Positions 18,392-28,624 of a stretch of DNA of 64,000 nt are shown here, in pieces; position 1 is the first letter of the stretch; each line of letters starts with the position of its first letter. The notes below the pieces were generated by a model. It did not search any database. It had not been told where the DNA came from and saw only the letters and a list, made by a program, of their open reading frames with translations. The position numbers were made by a program, and so were the translations under genes. Origin of the DNA: Vibrio cyclitrophicus (GTDB taxonomy: Bacteria; Pseudomonadota; Gammaproteobacteria; Enterobacterales; Vibrionaceae); NCBI GenBank assembly GCA_023206055.1, contig CP065367.1, positions 806,001 through 870,000 of the forward strand, in the 5' to 3' direction.

Positions 18392-18444
18392 ATTAAAGCC
18401 TTTAGCTAGTTCGTTATTTCACGGTAAGAGTTAAAGGCTTTAAT
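18392..18444. terminator. Shared terminator-like inverted repeat between LysR and kinase genes
   Basis: ATTAAAGCCTTTA and TAAAGGCTTTAAT are exact 13-base inverted copies with a 27-base loop, between two converging genes. The loop is long, but each arm has A/T-rich flanks, so use in both directions is plausible. Confidence 0.55.
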
Positions 18445-18467
18445 ATTGAAGTGATATGTGTAATCGG

Positions 18468-21400
18468 CTATTCAGAGGTACTAAGCACCTCATTAGCTCG
18501 CTCGAAATCGTAATTCTCTAACGCACTTCGCACCTCTTTCAAGACATCCGAATGTGGATACTCGATGAGCAACTCCGACACGTATTGCGTCGCATCATTA
18601 TCATAAGCATCCAGCAGTGATAACAACTTGCTACGTTGCTCTGAGGTGATGCTAGATGAGTCAGAGTCATAACCAAGACTAATCTCAGCTTCCTCAGTGC
18701 ATGACGCCTCAAACTCGCTCTCGACCGCTTGAATCAGTTCAGCCAACCCAGAGTTTCCTTGTTTAAGATCCTTCTCATCACACGCCTTGTTGTGAGCTTT
18801 ACTTTCTAAATCACTAAGTCGCTCTGCTAGTCGTAATCCACCAATCGAAGCCGCCATGCTTTTCAACGTGTGCAAATTTCGTTCTAACGTCACCCATTCG
18901 AGTTGCGTGAGGTTATCATACGTTTCTACCATAATCTCAGGCGCACCTTGGCAGAACCTATTCAGCACCTTGGTTTGTAATTCAACGTCATGATTGGTGA
19001 GCTGTTCAAATCGAAGCTTAGAAAAAATAGGCAAACTTGCGCTACTAGAGCCTAACTCAACCCCGTGACTTGGATTCAAATTGTCTTTCTGCTGTGGTTT
19101 CGCCGATGTATCAGTTGACGGTTTCCCTTCGACCAGTAACTCCGGAACAATGTATTTGGAAATCAAAGAGGTCGCTTTATCAATAATGATCGGCTTGTCC
19201 AAGAAGTCGGTGACACCCGCTTCCCTTGCTCTTTGTTTGGCATCTGCAAACACGTTGGCCGACATCGCTATAATAGGCACTTTTTTATTAAACTCACGAA
19301 TCAATGCTGTCGCTTCAAAGCCATCCATAATCGGCATTTGAAGATCCATAAAGATCATCTCGTAATCATTGTTACGAGCCATCTCTAACCCTTCTCGACC
19401 GTTCTGTGCAAGGTCAGCATCCAACTTAGAATTACTGAAGAAAGCCAAAGCAAGATCTTGGTTGAGTTCATTGTCTTCAACCAACAGTACCTTCTGCCCT
19501 TTGAACTCTATCTGATAATCCAACTGCAGCTCTTGGGCTTTAAACTGGGTTAACTCTTCATGAGTCGATCTTGGTAGTGTCAGCTCAAAAGAAAACTCAC
19601 TGCCTTGCCCTAGCAGACTCTCAACCGTGATTTTGCTTCCCATCGCGTGAACCAATTTTTGGCTTATATTAAGTCCTAAACCAGTACCGCCAAATTTTCG
19701 GGTCGTGGTGCTGTCAGCTTGACTAAATGCTTGAAAGAGCTTGTGTCGATTCTCTTCTGATATCCCGATTCCCGAATCGGATACACTGATCTTCATACTC
19801 ACGCAGTGATCGTTAGACTCCAGTAGAACAGCGGTTAATGTCACATGTCCAAACTCTGTGAATTTAATGGCATTACCAATAAGGTTAAGAATGACTTGAA
19901 AGAGCCTTAACGGGTCGCCGAGCATTGGACTGTTTAACTCTGGGTCAACAGACATCGATAGGTTAAGTTGCTTTTCTGACGCCTTAGACTCCATCAGTTC
20001 TATGACATCTTTAAAGGTCACCATAGGGTTAAATGGGATGCTATCAATGAATAGCTGCCCCGCTTCTATTTTAGAAAAATCGAGGATATCGTTAATGATA
20101 CTTAACAGTGAATGTCCTGAACGATGCACTTTCTCGATATAATTTCGAGCAACAGGATTAGATATTTCGCCAATAGCCAAATAAGACAAACCGATAATCG
20201 CATTCATCGGTGTTCTGATCTCATGGCTCATGTTAGCTAAGAAATCAGATTTAGCTTGGCTTGCGAGATCCGCTCTCTCTTTCTCTTCTTCAAGTTGCTC
20301 ATTTAGGCGCTTCATTTCAGAGATATCAAAAGCCCAAAATAGAGTCGCGACTTCCCCATCAAGTTCAAATAGGTAATAGCTCACAAGCGCGACAAAGCGG
20401 CCTCCATCAAACTTTCTCAGCACTAACTCCCGGTTGACTACTTTACCGTTAAGATCTAGCTCTTTGTAAAACGCATCACGATCAGACAAAGAGTCATAAA
20501 CAACTTCAACATCGATAGAAGAGAGTTCTTTTCGTCCCACCCCAAATAGGCGTTTGGCCGTATCATTTGCATAACGCACTTGGTCATCAACAATGACACT
20601 CGCCGCGATAGGCGAAGTATTCAGGATGTTGTATAGTTGATCTTGTGCTTTGCGAAGTGCTTCGGTCGCGTTATTGGCAATAGTGATTTGTTTGGATAGC
20701 TTTCTATTCCAAAATACAATCAGCAACACTATCACGATCGAGAATACCGATATGGTATAAACCAGTTGGTAATCAATTTTTTCAATCGCTTTAGGTGCCG
20801 CCCATTTAGCTGATATTTTTTGATGATCTTCAGCCGATATATTTTCAATCGCTTTATTCATAATTGACAACAATAACGGCTCAGACTTTATGACATGAAA
20901 TGTTGGTGACAAGAAAAAATCTAATCGCCCAATGATCCCAATACCTCGGTAACCAAACGAATCGATCAAGTAATTAAGCACGTCGACAGTGTCAATAATT
21001 CCATCGAGCTCACCAGACTCAACTCGCTCCAACCCTTTTCTCGTAAAATCGACAAGCTCCCATTCAATATTTGGGTAACTTTCCACAATAGCTTCAGTAT
21101 TGGCACCATTTGCTAATATTCCAAGCTTCCATCCATAAGCTTCTTCAAGCACAAGACTATTAATATCTCGGTGTGAAGCTATAGCAAGACGGCTAGAAAA
21201 TAGCGCTTTTGCTGGTTTTACATTTTCACCTAACGAGCGGTTCTCGACAGCAGCAGACACTAGATGAACCTGACGGTGATCAACGAGTCTGCGAGTTTCT
21301 TGCCAGTTTTCAACATCAACATGACTCAATCGTAACCCAGTTTTTTGTTCAATTAACGTCAGGTAATCATCAATCATTCCAATATATTCATCCTTACTAG

Positions 21401-23417
21401 ACAAGGCTTCATAAGGTAATGAATTGGGGTCGATACCTACTTTTAGTTCGGGATGGTTCTTGATCCATTGACGCTCTTTTTGGCTGAGATTTAGAAGCTC
21501 ACCAGTCAAGTTGTTTGATTGATAGACACCGGCGATATAACGCTGTGCTCCTTCTCCAAACGATTCAAATTGTTCAATGGAAGGGAAATATACATAATTC
21601 CTTTCAACCGAATTTACATCAAAATAAAACGTCATGAAGCCCGCATTAATACTGCCTGTTTGCGTTTTATAGCCAGCACCTTTAGTGACAGATGAGAATG
21701 TGGACGTATTTTTTTTACTTAATGAAGAATCTAGCTCTTCGCCTAAATACCAAGATTCAATAGGTCTTTTGTTGTTATCCGCTTGTGCAGAAATCACCCT
21801 AAAAGTATGTTCAGCATCGAATATATCGAAGATCCTAGGGAGTTCTTCAAAGCGGTCATTCACAATAAAATAAGCCGATATTTGAGCGATAATGTCGGCC
21901 TTTCTCAGCACGGCTGTAAGATCATTCTTAACTTGATTTTCAAGTATTTGCTGAAACTCGTCATCAGTTTGCTTTAGATACTTAATCGCTTCATTGAAGC
22001 TGTCTCTTAGCTTAGCTACTCTAAAATCAACATAAATCGGATAGTCGACTTTAAAATCTTCATGTAGTTCGATTTCACGCATCTCAATGAAACGGGTATT
22101 CGTGACAAACCACCTCAGTACTCGTTTCTCAACCATTAATAAATCGACGTTTTGTGCGCGTAATTGAGAAAATGCAGACTCTAAGCTGTCGATATCCTCG
22201 ATACTACCGATACTGACTTTGTTTCTCAGTATCTCAACGGAGTTTTTTATTGGCGAAGTATCATCAAATAGCAAAGCACCCAACGATAAATTTTCGGCAG
22301 AGTTGAGGTTCAAGTTGCGTCTTTTTAACGAAATAGGTACAAACTCTACATCCATTATTTTGTCACTCAAAAAATGGACTGAAGACCCATCAGCCTGTAT
22401 TCCCGAAACAAACGATATCGAACTATTATTATCAATAGCCTGGTTGGCTGCGCTACGAGGAAGAGTGACAACGTCACCTAGTCGGTAGCCCATATTATTG
22501 AGAGCACGCTGCATAATGTCATGCTCAATCCCTACCGATGTACTTTCAGGATACATGTAAGGCGGATTACCAAACCCAAATACACCTTTCACTGGAGTGC
22601 GGTAGGGTGAATCTTTTAACCAGAACGATAAAATTTGGTTTTTCTTACCAATATCAAACGTTGCGATTTGCTGGTTTAACAAACCAAGCAACTCAGCGTC
22701 TTTAGTTCGAACAACCATTGAAGCTTCTATATATTTCCAGCGATCGAGAACGTAATTAACCGCTAAACTGTATACGCCGCTCTTGTGAGCGAGATCTAAC
22801 GTAGTGACTGGCTCAGCAAGCATGCCATCGACTGAACCGTCTTCGAGAGCGCGAATAGCATCAATCGCCGTATCGAATTGGACTCTTTCTATCGAACTGA
22901 GTTGTACCCCCGACTTTTCTAAATCGATACTATCTTTGACCATGGCGATACGCCGTTTTTCGGACTGTTCAATATTGTCAGTAGTAGGGTCGTCGGTGGG
23001 AAGGATCACCGCGATTTGGTAGGGAATATAAGGGTTAGTAGCGAGAAATCGCCCACCTTCGCTCGGGTCAAACTGCTGAAAAGGAAAAACATCTCCTTTC
23101 CCATCAAGCAGTGCTTGTTTTGCTTCAGAGTTAGAATTTACGCTTATAAAGTCCGTTTCGATTCCATAATTTAGTTCAAACTCATTCGCCCAATCCCGAA
23201 TAATACCGGACACCTCTCCATTATCGTCGATAAAAGAATAAGGGTAATGACCAGAAAGCGCGATAAAAGTCACCGTAGGTTTACTTTCCAACCATGAGTC
23301 TAAATTATCTTCATTGACACTCTCAGCGTGCACATATGACAAACTAATGAGAAGAAAAAACAAACTAGAAATGAGGACAAAGCACTGTTTAATCGTTATA
23401 ACAAAGCGCTTATTCAT
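18468..23417 (-). CDS. Very large unorthodox hybrid sensor histidine kinase with substrate-binding-type periplasmic sensors
   Basis: A 1649-residue kinase, built like EvgS/BvgS but longer. Order: signal peptide 1-31; a first SBP_bac_3-like segment about 40-270; a second about 280-500 (GVFGFGNPPYMYPES); a linker; a third about 645-870 (HPELKVGIDPNSLPYEAL); one membrane helix about 884-904; PAS about 928-1035; HisKA with H1065 in SHEIRTPMNAIIG; HATPase with GTGLGLNISQKL; receiver with D1358 in MIFMDLQMPIMDG; Hpt with H1516 in LHTLKSMAASIGG. The phosphorelay is complete. It overlaps the HD-GYP response regulator gene by 8 bases and follows it, so the two should be a pair. The ligands are unknown. 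Confidence 0.93.
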   Translation of the reverse strand: MNKRFVITIKQCFVLISSLFFLLISLSYVHAESVNEDNLDSWLESKPTVTFIALSGHYPYSFIDDNGEVSGIIRDWANEFELNYGIETDFISVNSNSEAKQALLDGKGDVFPFQQFDPSEGGRFLATNPYIPYQIAVILPTDDPTTDNIEQSEKRRIAMVKDSIDLEKSGVQLSSIERVQFDTAIDAIRALEDGSVDGMLAEPVTTLDLAHKSGVYSLAVNYVLDRWKYIEASMVVRTKDAELLGLLNQQIATFDIGKKNQILSFWLKDSPYRTPVKGVFGFGNPPYMYPESTSVGIEHDIMQRALNNMGYRLGDVVTLPRSAANQAIDNNSSISFVSGIQADGSSVHFLSDKIMDVEFVPISLKRRNLNLNSAENLSLGALLFDDTSPIKNSVEILRNKVSIGSIEDIDSLESAFSQLRAQNVDLLMVEKRVLRWFVTNTRFIEMREIELHEDFKVDYPIYVDFRVAKLRDSFNEAIKYLKQTDDEFQQILENQVKNDLTAVLRKADIIAQISAYFIVNDRFEELPRIFDIFDAEHTFRVISAQADNNKRPIESWYLGEELDSSLSKKNTSTFSSVTKGAGYKTQTGSINAGFMTFYFDVNSVERNYVYFPSIEQFESFGEGAQRYIAGVYQSNNLTGELLNLSQKERQWIKNHPELKVGIDPNSLPYEALSSKDEYIGMIDDYLTLIEQKTGLRLSHVDVENWQETRRLVDHRQVHLVSAAVENRSLGENVKPAKALFSSRLAIASHRDINSLVLEEAYGWKLGILANGANTEAIVESYPNIEWELVDFTRKGLERVESGELDGIIDTVDVLNYLIDSFGYRGIGIIGRLDFFLSPTFHVIKSEPLLLSIMNKAIENISAEDHQKISAKWAAPKAIEKIDYQLVYTISVFSIVIVLLIVFWNRKLSKQITIANNATEALRKAQDQLYNILNTSPIAASVIVDDQVRYANDTAKRLFGVGRKELSSIDVEVVYDSLSDRDAFYKELDLNGKVVNRELVLRKFDGGRFVALVSYYLFELDGEVATLFWAFDISEMKRLNEQLEEEKERADLASQAKSDFLANMSHEIRTPMNAIIGLSYLAIGEISNPVARNYIEKVHRSGHSLLSIINDILDFSKIEAGQLFIDSIPFNPMVTFKDVIELMESKASEKQLNLSMSVDPELNSPMLGDPLRLFQVILNLIGNAIKFTEFGHVTLTAVLLESNDHCVSMKISVSDSGIGISEENRHKLFQAFSQADSTTTRKFGGTGLGLNISQKLVHAMGSKITVESLLGQGSEFSFELTLPRSTHEELTQFKAQELQLDYQIEFKGQKVLLVEDNELNQDLALAFFSNSKLDADLAQNGREGLEMARNNDYEMIFMDLQMPIMDGFEATALIREFNKKVPIIAMSANVFADAKQRAREAGVTDFLDKPIIIDKATSLISKYIVPELLVEGKPSTDTSAKPQQKDNLNPSHGVELGSSSASLPIFSKLRFEQLTNHDVELQTKVLNRFCQGAPEIMVETYDNLTQLEWVTLERNLHTLKSMAASIGGLRLAERLSDLESKAHNKACDEKDLKQGNSGLAELIQAVESEFEASCTEEAEISLGYDSDSSSITSEQRSKLLSLLDAYDNDATQYVSELLIEYPHSDVLKEVRSALENYDFERANEVLSTSE

Positions 23418-24435
23418 CTTTGAACTTCTCTTTAATCGCTAGTATTTCGGGCAAGTTAACGAGAAACAAATCGACTATTGTCGGGTCAAAGTGTTTGCCT
23501 TTCTGCTCCGTAATTAGAGAAAGCGCCTCTTCAACACTCCACGCTTTTTTGTAAGGCCTTTCAGCCGTCAGAGCATCAAACACGTCAGCAACAGCCGCAA
23601 TCCGACCAACTAAAGGAATAGCTTCACCCGCGATCTGATTTGGATAACCGCTGCCATCCCATTTTTCATGGTGATACTGCGCCACCTGGGTTGCCATTCG
23701 CATCAACTTTGAATCACTTTGTCTACCCAGTATCTCAACACCATACTCAACGTGCTTTTGCATGGTAGCCCATTCATCAGCATCTAACTTACCGGGCTTC
23801 AACAACACACTATCAGGAATGCCGATTTTCCCAATATCATGCATAGGCGCCGCATCACGGAGAGTCTCTGCATCTTCGTCTGTCATGCCTAAGGCTTTGG
23901 CTAAAACTTCACAATAATGACTCATGCGCATGACGTGCATACCGGTTTCATTATCTTTGAATTCAGCCGCTCTACCCAATATGTTCAATGTTTCTAGCTT
24001 GCCGAGATTGATCTCTTGAGTTTTCTCTTTTACCTGACTAAACAACGCGCGTTGTTGGTCATAAAGAGCAATATGAGTTTTTACACGTTGTAGTGCGATT
24101 TCAGGCGTAATTGGCTTCGTTAGATAGTCAACAGCCCCCAATGACAAGCCCCTCACTTCGGCTTCTGGACCAATTTTGGCTGTCACGAAAATGATAGGAA
24201 TGTGAGCAGTATTCGGCTGAGCTTTAAGTTGGCTGCATACCTCATACCCGTCAATATCGGGCATCATAATATCAAGAAGAATGAGATCGGGTTGCGGTAC
24301 CATTTTCGCAATTTTAATACCAATAGTACCGTTAATTGCCACTTTCACTTGATAGGTATCTTTGAGTATTGCCGTTAACACATCCAAGTTACTTGGAGTG
24401 TCATCCACGACTAACACTATAGGTTTCCGACTCAT
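23410..24435 (-). CDS. RpfG-like response regulator: receiver plus HD-GYP phosphodiesterase domain
   Basis: A 341-residue protein. The receiver domain (1-125) has D55 in LILLDIMMPDIDG and K108 in YLTKPI. The HD-GYP domain (about 145-335) has the HD pair H199-D200 in PMHDIGKIGIP and an intact HHEKWDGSGYP at 255-265. HD-GYP proteins of this type break down cyclic di-GMP, so phosphorylation by the overlapping hybrid kinase probably changes cyclic di-GMP levels. All metal-binding and signature residues that I can check are present, so activity is likely. It is first in the two-gene unit. Confidence 0.94.
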   Translation of the reverse strand: MSRKPIVLVVDDTPSNLDVLTAILKDTYQVKVAINGTIGIKIAKMVPQPDLILLDIMMPDIDGYEVCSQLKAQPNTAHIPIIFVTAKIGPEAEVRGLSLGAVDYLTKPITPEIALQRVKTHIALYDQQRALFSQVKEKTQEINLGKLETLNILGRAAEFKDNETGMHVMRMSHYCEVLAKALGMTDEDAETLRDAAPMHDIGKIGIPDSVLLKPGKLDADEWATMQKHVEYGVEILGRQSDSKLMRMATQVAQYHHEKWDGSGYPNQIAGEAIPLVGRIAAVADVFDALTAERPYKKAWSVEEALSLITEQKGKHFDPTIVDLFLVNLPEILAIKEKFKDE

Positions 24436-24773
24436 TGATACCTCGTATAAAAATCAAACAGTTATAACCATAGTGTAGATGGATTTTCACACCTCTCAAT
24501 ATGAAAATGACAAATGTTTGTTAAAAATTGAGGATAGATCTTCGAGTGACGTCAAACTAACGGTGAGCTCATATGCATGCCAGAAACTTGACGTACAATG
24601 TTTGAACAATTCACAGTTAAATTCAATTTTTCACCCTTTGTGCAGCTAATTTTATTTTGGTTAATCAAGCTTTCGACCATTAAGAGGCGTTAACAAAAGA
24701 TTCGGCAACCAGAAACAAAAAGAGCTCCTCGTACGGGAGCTCTTTTCCTTTAGGTAGCTAGAAACTAATAGGC
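24436..24773. other. Intergenic region between response regulator and vctC
   Basis: I see no gene. It holds the promoter region of the response regulator near 24440-24600 and, at the other end, the terminator of the iron-transport operon. Confidence 0.6.
24718..24747 (-). terminator. Terminator of the vctPDGC operon
   Basis: On the minus strand AAAAGAGCTCC and GGAGCTCTTTTT form a stem of about 11 pairs with a short loop and T-run, 27 bases after the vctC stop codon. The arms would work in either direction. Confidence 0.85.
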
Positions 24774-25538
24774 CTAACGACCAGAGTAATACATACAGAT
24801 TCGAACGCCATCGAACTCGCGAATCTCAAATGGGATCTCATAGATGGACTCCATCACTGATTTTTCAACCACTTCCGAAACCTTACCCGATTTAACCACT
24901 TTGCCTTTCTTCATCGCGACGATATTATCGGAGTAACAAGAAGCAAAGTTGATGTCATGAATTACAATCACTACCGCTTTATTAAACTCATGCGCTAAAC
25001 GACGCAGCGTCTGCATGATCTCTACAGAGTGTTTAATATCTAGATTGTTCAGTGGCTCATCTAAGAACACATAATCCGTATCTTGCGCCACAACCATTGC
25101 GATAAACGCCATTTGACGCTGACCGCCACTCAATTCATCAAGGTATTTGTTTTGAATGTCGGTAATGCCAAGGTGTTCTAGTGCTGTGTCGACGATGTTA
25201 TGATCTTCGTCTTTCAAACGACCTTGAGAATGAGGAAAACGACCAAAACAGACCAATTCACGAATCGTAAATCGCATATTGATGTTGTTCGACTGTCTTA
25301 ACACCGCAAGGTGCTTAGCCAGTTCTTTGGTATCCCATTCAGCCAGTAGCTTATCGCCAATAATAACTTCACCCGCGTCACTGTCTGTTAAGCGGCTCGC
25401 CATTGAAAGCAGTGTACTTTTACCCGCACCATTTGGGCCAATGATAGAAGTCACTTCTCCTTTCTGGAACATAGCACTGGCATCATCAACCACGAGTGAT
25501 TTGCCATACTTCTTACTTAAACCTGTTAATTTAATCAC
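24774..25538 (-). CDS. vctC: Ferric-siderophore ABC transporter, ATP-binding protein
   Basis: A 254-residue ABC ATPase. Walker A is GPNGAGKSTLLS (about 35-46), the signature is LSGGQRQMAFIAM, Walker B is YVFLDEP, with a switch histidine in VVIVIHDINFA. It powers siderophore import through the two permeases encoded upstream. It is last in a four-gene operon whose order (binding protein, permease, permease, ATPase) and member types match the Vibrio VctPDGC catechol-siderophore importer. The symbol rests on that match and not on a database search. Confidence 0.88.
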   Translation of the reverse strand: MIKLTGLSKKYGKSLVVDDASAMFQKGEVTSIIGPNGAGKSTLLSMASRLTDSDAGEVIIGDKLLAEWDTKELAKHLAVLRQSNNINMRFTIRELVCFGRFPHSQGRLKDEDHNIVDTALEHLGITDIQNKYLDELSGGQRQMAFIAMVVAQDTDYVFLDEPLNNLDIKHSVEIMQTLRRLAHEFNKAVVIVIHDINFASCYSDNIVAMKKGKVVKSGKVSEVVEKSVMESIYEIPFEIREFDGVRICMYYSGR

Positions 25539-25550
25539 TACTTACTACCT

Positions 25551-26501
25551 TTACTGAATTCTGGTGCGCAACAACAAGAACATAAAATACAAACCGCCGA
25601 CCAAGTTAATGATCACACTCACTGTGGTTTCAAACGCCATCACTTTTTCGATAAACCATTGGCCAGAAACAAGTAGCACCACCGCTAATAAACTGCTAGC
25701 AATGATAAGCACACGATGCTGATAAGAGCTGAACATCTGACGAGCCAAGCTCACGGTGATCAAGCCAAAGAAAAGTACTGGGCCAACCAAAGCAGTAGAC
25801 ACTGCCACCATCACTGACACAATCACCAAGGTAATCTGAGTCAGTCGCTTGGTGTTCACGCCTAAGCTTGTCGCGTTATCGACGCCAAGCCAAAGTACAT
25901 CAAGCTTAGGCGCCAATACCCATAAACCGAGCAAACTCAAACCCAATGGAATAAGGCTGAGGTAAACCAGTTCGCCTTTCACGTTATTGAAGCTTGCGAA
26001 CATCACATTCTGCAGCACTGCGAACTCGTTTGGATCAATCAACATCGCTAAGAAGCTAGACAGACTCGAGAATACGCTGCCACACACAATACCAATCAAC
26101 AGTAGTGTAAATACGTTGTTTCGCTTGCTCTTAAAGTAGAAATGGAACAGAGCAAACGAGAACAAGATCATCACAGTCACAGACAACGAAAAGTTAGCGA
26201 TGGAATCAATCACCCAGAAGCTGACGCTACCAAACACAAACAAAAGCGACGTTTGAACCAACATATACAAGCTATCAAAGCCCAAGATGGATGGGGTTAA
26301 AATTCGATTGTTAGTAATGGTTTGAAAAACCAATGACGACGCAGAAATCGCTACCGCCGCCAACACAATCGACAGCAGTTTTGGTAGTCGCAGAGACAAG
26401 AAGAACTCGTAGTTATCCCACGTAAGTCCCTGCCCCACAAATACGGCCGCCATACCCAAAGACGCGATAGCCAGAATCGCAATTTTTATTGAATCACGCA
26501 T
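25551..26501 (-). CDS. vctG: Ferric-siderophore ABC transporter permease
   Basis: A 316-residue FecCD-family permease with about nine to ten hydrophobic helices and family motifs LRLPKLLSIVLAAVAISASS near the N-terminus and VGPVLFFGLITVSLARQM before the C-terminal helices. It forms the membrane channel with the other permease, encoded just upstream and overlapping by 8 bases (26494-26501). The ATPase gene follows after 12 bases. Very tight spacing fits one transcript. Confidence 0.87.
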   Translation of the reverse strand: MRDSIKIAILAIASLGMAAVFVGQGLTWDNYEFFLSLRLPKLLSIVLAAVAISASSLVFQTITNNRILTPSILGFDSLYMLVQTSLLFVFGSVSFWVIDSIANFSLSVTVMILFSFALFHFYFKSKRNNVFTLLLIGIVCGSVFSSLSSFLAMLIDPNEFAVLQNVMFASFNNVKGELVYLSLIPLGLSLLGLWVLAPKLDVLWLGVDNATSLGVNTKRLTQITLVIVSVMVAVSTALVGPVLFFGLITVSLARQMFSSYQHRVLIIASSLLAVVLLVSGQWFIEKVMAFETTVSVIINLVGGLYFMFLLLRTRIQ

Positions 26502-27447
26502 TCGACTTGTCTCTCATGATTAGGTAAATAAAAATCAAGCCACCAAAGATGCTGATTACCATTGAGATTGGAATCTCATAAGGGAAGATGACGATTCGAG
26601 CTAACAGGTCACAAGCCAGCACCAAGATCACGCCCCAGTAAGCTGTCCAAGGAAGAATCTTCTTCATATTATCGCCCATCATCAGCGACACGATATTCGG
26701 CACGATAAGGCCAAGGAATGGGATAACACCAACAATCATCACCACAGAAGAGGCGCAGATAGCAACCAATGCAACACCAATAAAGACGATCTTCTGGTAA
26801 TTCAAGCCGATGTTTTTCGCGAAGCTCTCACCGATGCTCGCCGCACTGAACTGGCTCGCAAAATAGTAAGCCAGCACACAAGCAGGCACTGCGAGATAAA
26901 GGATTTCATAGCTGCCCTGCAACACGCTCGCAAAGTTCGCCATCGTCCATGCAGACATGGTTTGTACTAAGTCGTACTTATAAGCAATGAAGGTTGTTAA
27001 AGACGAGACAACGTTGCCGTACATTATGCCAATCAAAGGCACCAAAACCGCATTTTTGAACTTGAGGTGTTGTAAGAAACGCACCAACAACATGGTCCCG
27101 AAAACGGCAAACGCGAAAATAAAGCCTAAGTAGCTCCATTGCGCAGCGTTACCTAGCACTAGAATACCGACGATGTAACCCAACATAGCACAGTCAATGG
27201 TCCCCATAGTCGAAGGTGCGGCAAACTTGTTCTGTACGATCTGCTGCATGATCAAGCCTGCGACACTCAAACCAGCGCCAGCAAGCACAATCGCGAACAA
27301 CCTAGGAATCCGACTAACAATATAAATAGAGTTGGCGTGTTGGTTGCCATTGAAAAAGTCACTAAAACTGATTTCAGCGACTCCAATCATCAATGACGCA
27401 ATGCATAACACAACAAGAAATACAGCAGCTGCAATGGGTTTCAACAT
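26494..27447 (-). CDS. vctD: Ferric-siderophore ABC transporter permease
   Basis: A 317-residue FecCD-family permease. Recognisable parts are SRIPRLFAIVLAGAGLSVAG near the N-terminus and GVIPFLGLIVPNIVSLMMGD towards the C-terminus, the usual gate region. It pairs with the permease encoded downstream, whose start overlaps its stop. It lies 98 bases after the binding-protein gene, and that gap contains a perfect 12-bp stem hairpin likely to reduce expression of the membrane parts relative to the binding protein. Confidence 0.87.
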   Translation of the reverse strand: MLKPIAAAVFLVVLCIASLMIGVAEISFSDFFNGNQHANSIYIVSRIPRLFAIVLAGAGLSVAGLIMQQIVQNKFAAPSTMGTIDCAMLGYIVGILVLGNAAQWSYLGFIFAFAVFGTMLLVRFLQHLKFKNAVLVPLIGIMYGNVVSSLTTFIAYKYDLVQTMSAWTMANFASVLQGSYEILYLAVPACVLAYYFASQFSAASIGESFAKNIGLNYQKIVFIGVALVAICASSVVMIVGVIPFLGLIVPNIVSLMMGDNMKKILPWTAYWGVILVLACDLLARIVIFPYEIPISMVISIFGGLIFIYLIMRDKSNA

Positions 27448-27497
27448 AGAAATAATACTAAAGGTAGGTCTCGGGTAGCCCGTATGAAAAGTGAAAA

Positions 27498-27525
27498 GGG
27501 CTTATAAGAACACTCTTATAAGCCC
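27498..27525 (-). terminator. Attenuator-like hairpin between vctP and vctD
   Basis: GGGCTTATAAGA and TCTTATAAGCCC are exact inverted copies with a 4-base loop. On the minus strand they are followed by TTTTCACTTTTC. The broken T-run suggests partial termination, a common way to make more binding protein than permease. Confidence 0.7.
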
Positions 27526-27545
27526 AAAAATCTGATGATGAGTAA

Positions 27546-28478
27546 CTATTGAATAGTACGTTCAACATCACCAAGCATTCTGTGAATCGCAGTGACACCA
27601 CCGCCTGCCAGATACCAAGCACTTGAGTCAAGGTAAACGATGTTGCCTTGCTGTGCTGCTGGTGTTGCTGCTACCAATGGGTTATCAAACAGTTGTTGTG
27701 CGCGTCCTTCAGATCGGCCAATCGCTTTTTCGCGGTCAAGAACGTAAAGCACTTCAGGTTTCGCATCAGCAATGTATTCAAAAGAGATTAGATTGCCGTG
27801 TGTTCCTTTGATCGGAGCCACTGTTGCACTCTTTGACTCAACGAAGCCAAAATCATCAAAGATGATTGAGAAACGGCTGCCTTTGTTGAACATAGCAATG
27901 TTGTTGCCGTTGTTCATTAGCATCATGGCTGAAGTTTCGTTAGACGCCACTTTGTCGTTTATCGCAGTGATCGAAGTTTGAGTCTCTTTAATGATTGCTT
28001 CGACCTCAGCTTGCTTACCAAAAATGTCGCCTAGCGCGCGCCAGTTTTGTTGAGCATCAGCCCAGTACTTATCACCTTCAATAGAGAACATGACCGTAGG
28101 AGCGATCTGTGTTAGTTGGTCGTAAACCTTAAGCATGCGGTTTTCCGCGATGATGATGTCTGGTTTCAACATGTAGATAGCTTCAAAATCAGGTTCGCTT
28201 AATGAGCCTGTATTTGCTGTCGTTTCTTTGTATGAAGCGAGGTAATCAGGCAGCAAGCTATGAGGCGCGCCAACTGGTTGCACACCAATTTGATCTAGCA
28301 CGTCTAAGCTACCATGGCCAAGAACCACCACTCGCTGTGGTACTTCAGTAAACTGCGCTGTGCCTTTTACATGCTCAATGGTGACCGTTTCCGCTTGTGC
28401 GGTCATCATGAATGATGATGCTAGAACGATGGCAAGCCCGCTAAATAACTGGCGAACTGAATTGATTGTTTTCTTCAT
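27546..28478 (-). CDS. vctP: Periplasmic ferric-siderophore-binding protein
   Basis: A 310-residue periplasmic binding protein of the iron-siderophore class. It has a signal peptide at 1-29 (FSGLAIVLASSFMMTAQA), then the N-terminal lobe (VVVLGHGSLDVLDQIGVQPV), a long linking helix region and the C-terminal lobe (VLYVLDREKAIGRSEGRA). It hands the iron chelate to VctDG. In V. cholerae VctP takes catechol siderophores. It is first in its operon, with Fur-box-like sequences upstream, so it should be iron-repressed. No outer-membrane receptor gene is adjacent, unlike in V. cholerae, where vctA is near. Confidence 0.88.
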   Translation of the reverse strand: MKKTINSVRQLFSGLAIVLASSFMMTAQAETVTIEHVKGTAQFTEVPQRVVVLGHGSLDVLDQIGVQPVGAPHSLLPDYLASYKETTANTGSLSEPDFEAIYMLKPDIIIAENRMLKVYDQLTQIAPTVMFSIEGDKYWADAQQNWRALGDIFGKQAEVEAIIKETQTSITAINDKVASNETSAMMLMNNGNNIAMFNKGSRFSIIFDDFGFVESKSATVAPIKGTHGNLISFEYIADAKPEVLYVLDREKAIGRSEGRAQQLFDNPLVAATPAAQQGNIVYLDSSAWYLAGGGVTAIHRMLGDVERTIQ

Positions 28479-28624
28479 GTTTCTTCCTTTGCCATTGATA
28501 CAAAACCACTACTCATGACAATGAAAGTCACATCACTCATAGACGAGCATGGGGCGTACACAACTGCTAAATAACGATAATTTAAAGTCTGTCATTGATT
28601 TGACAACAAACTTGTAACGCAAGT

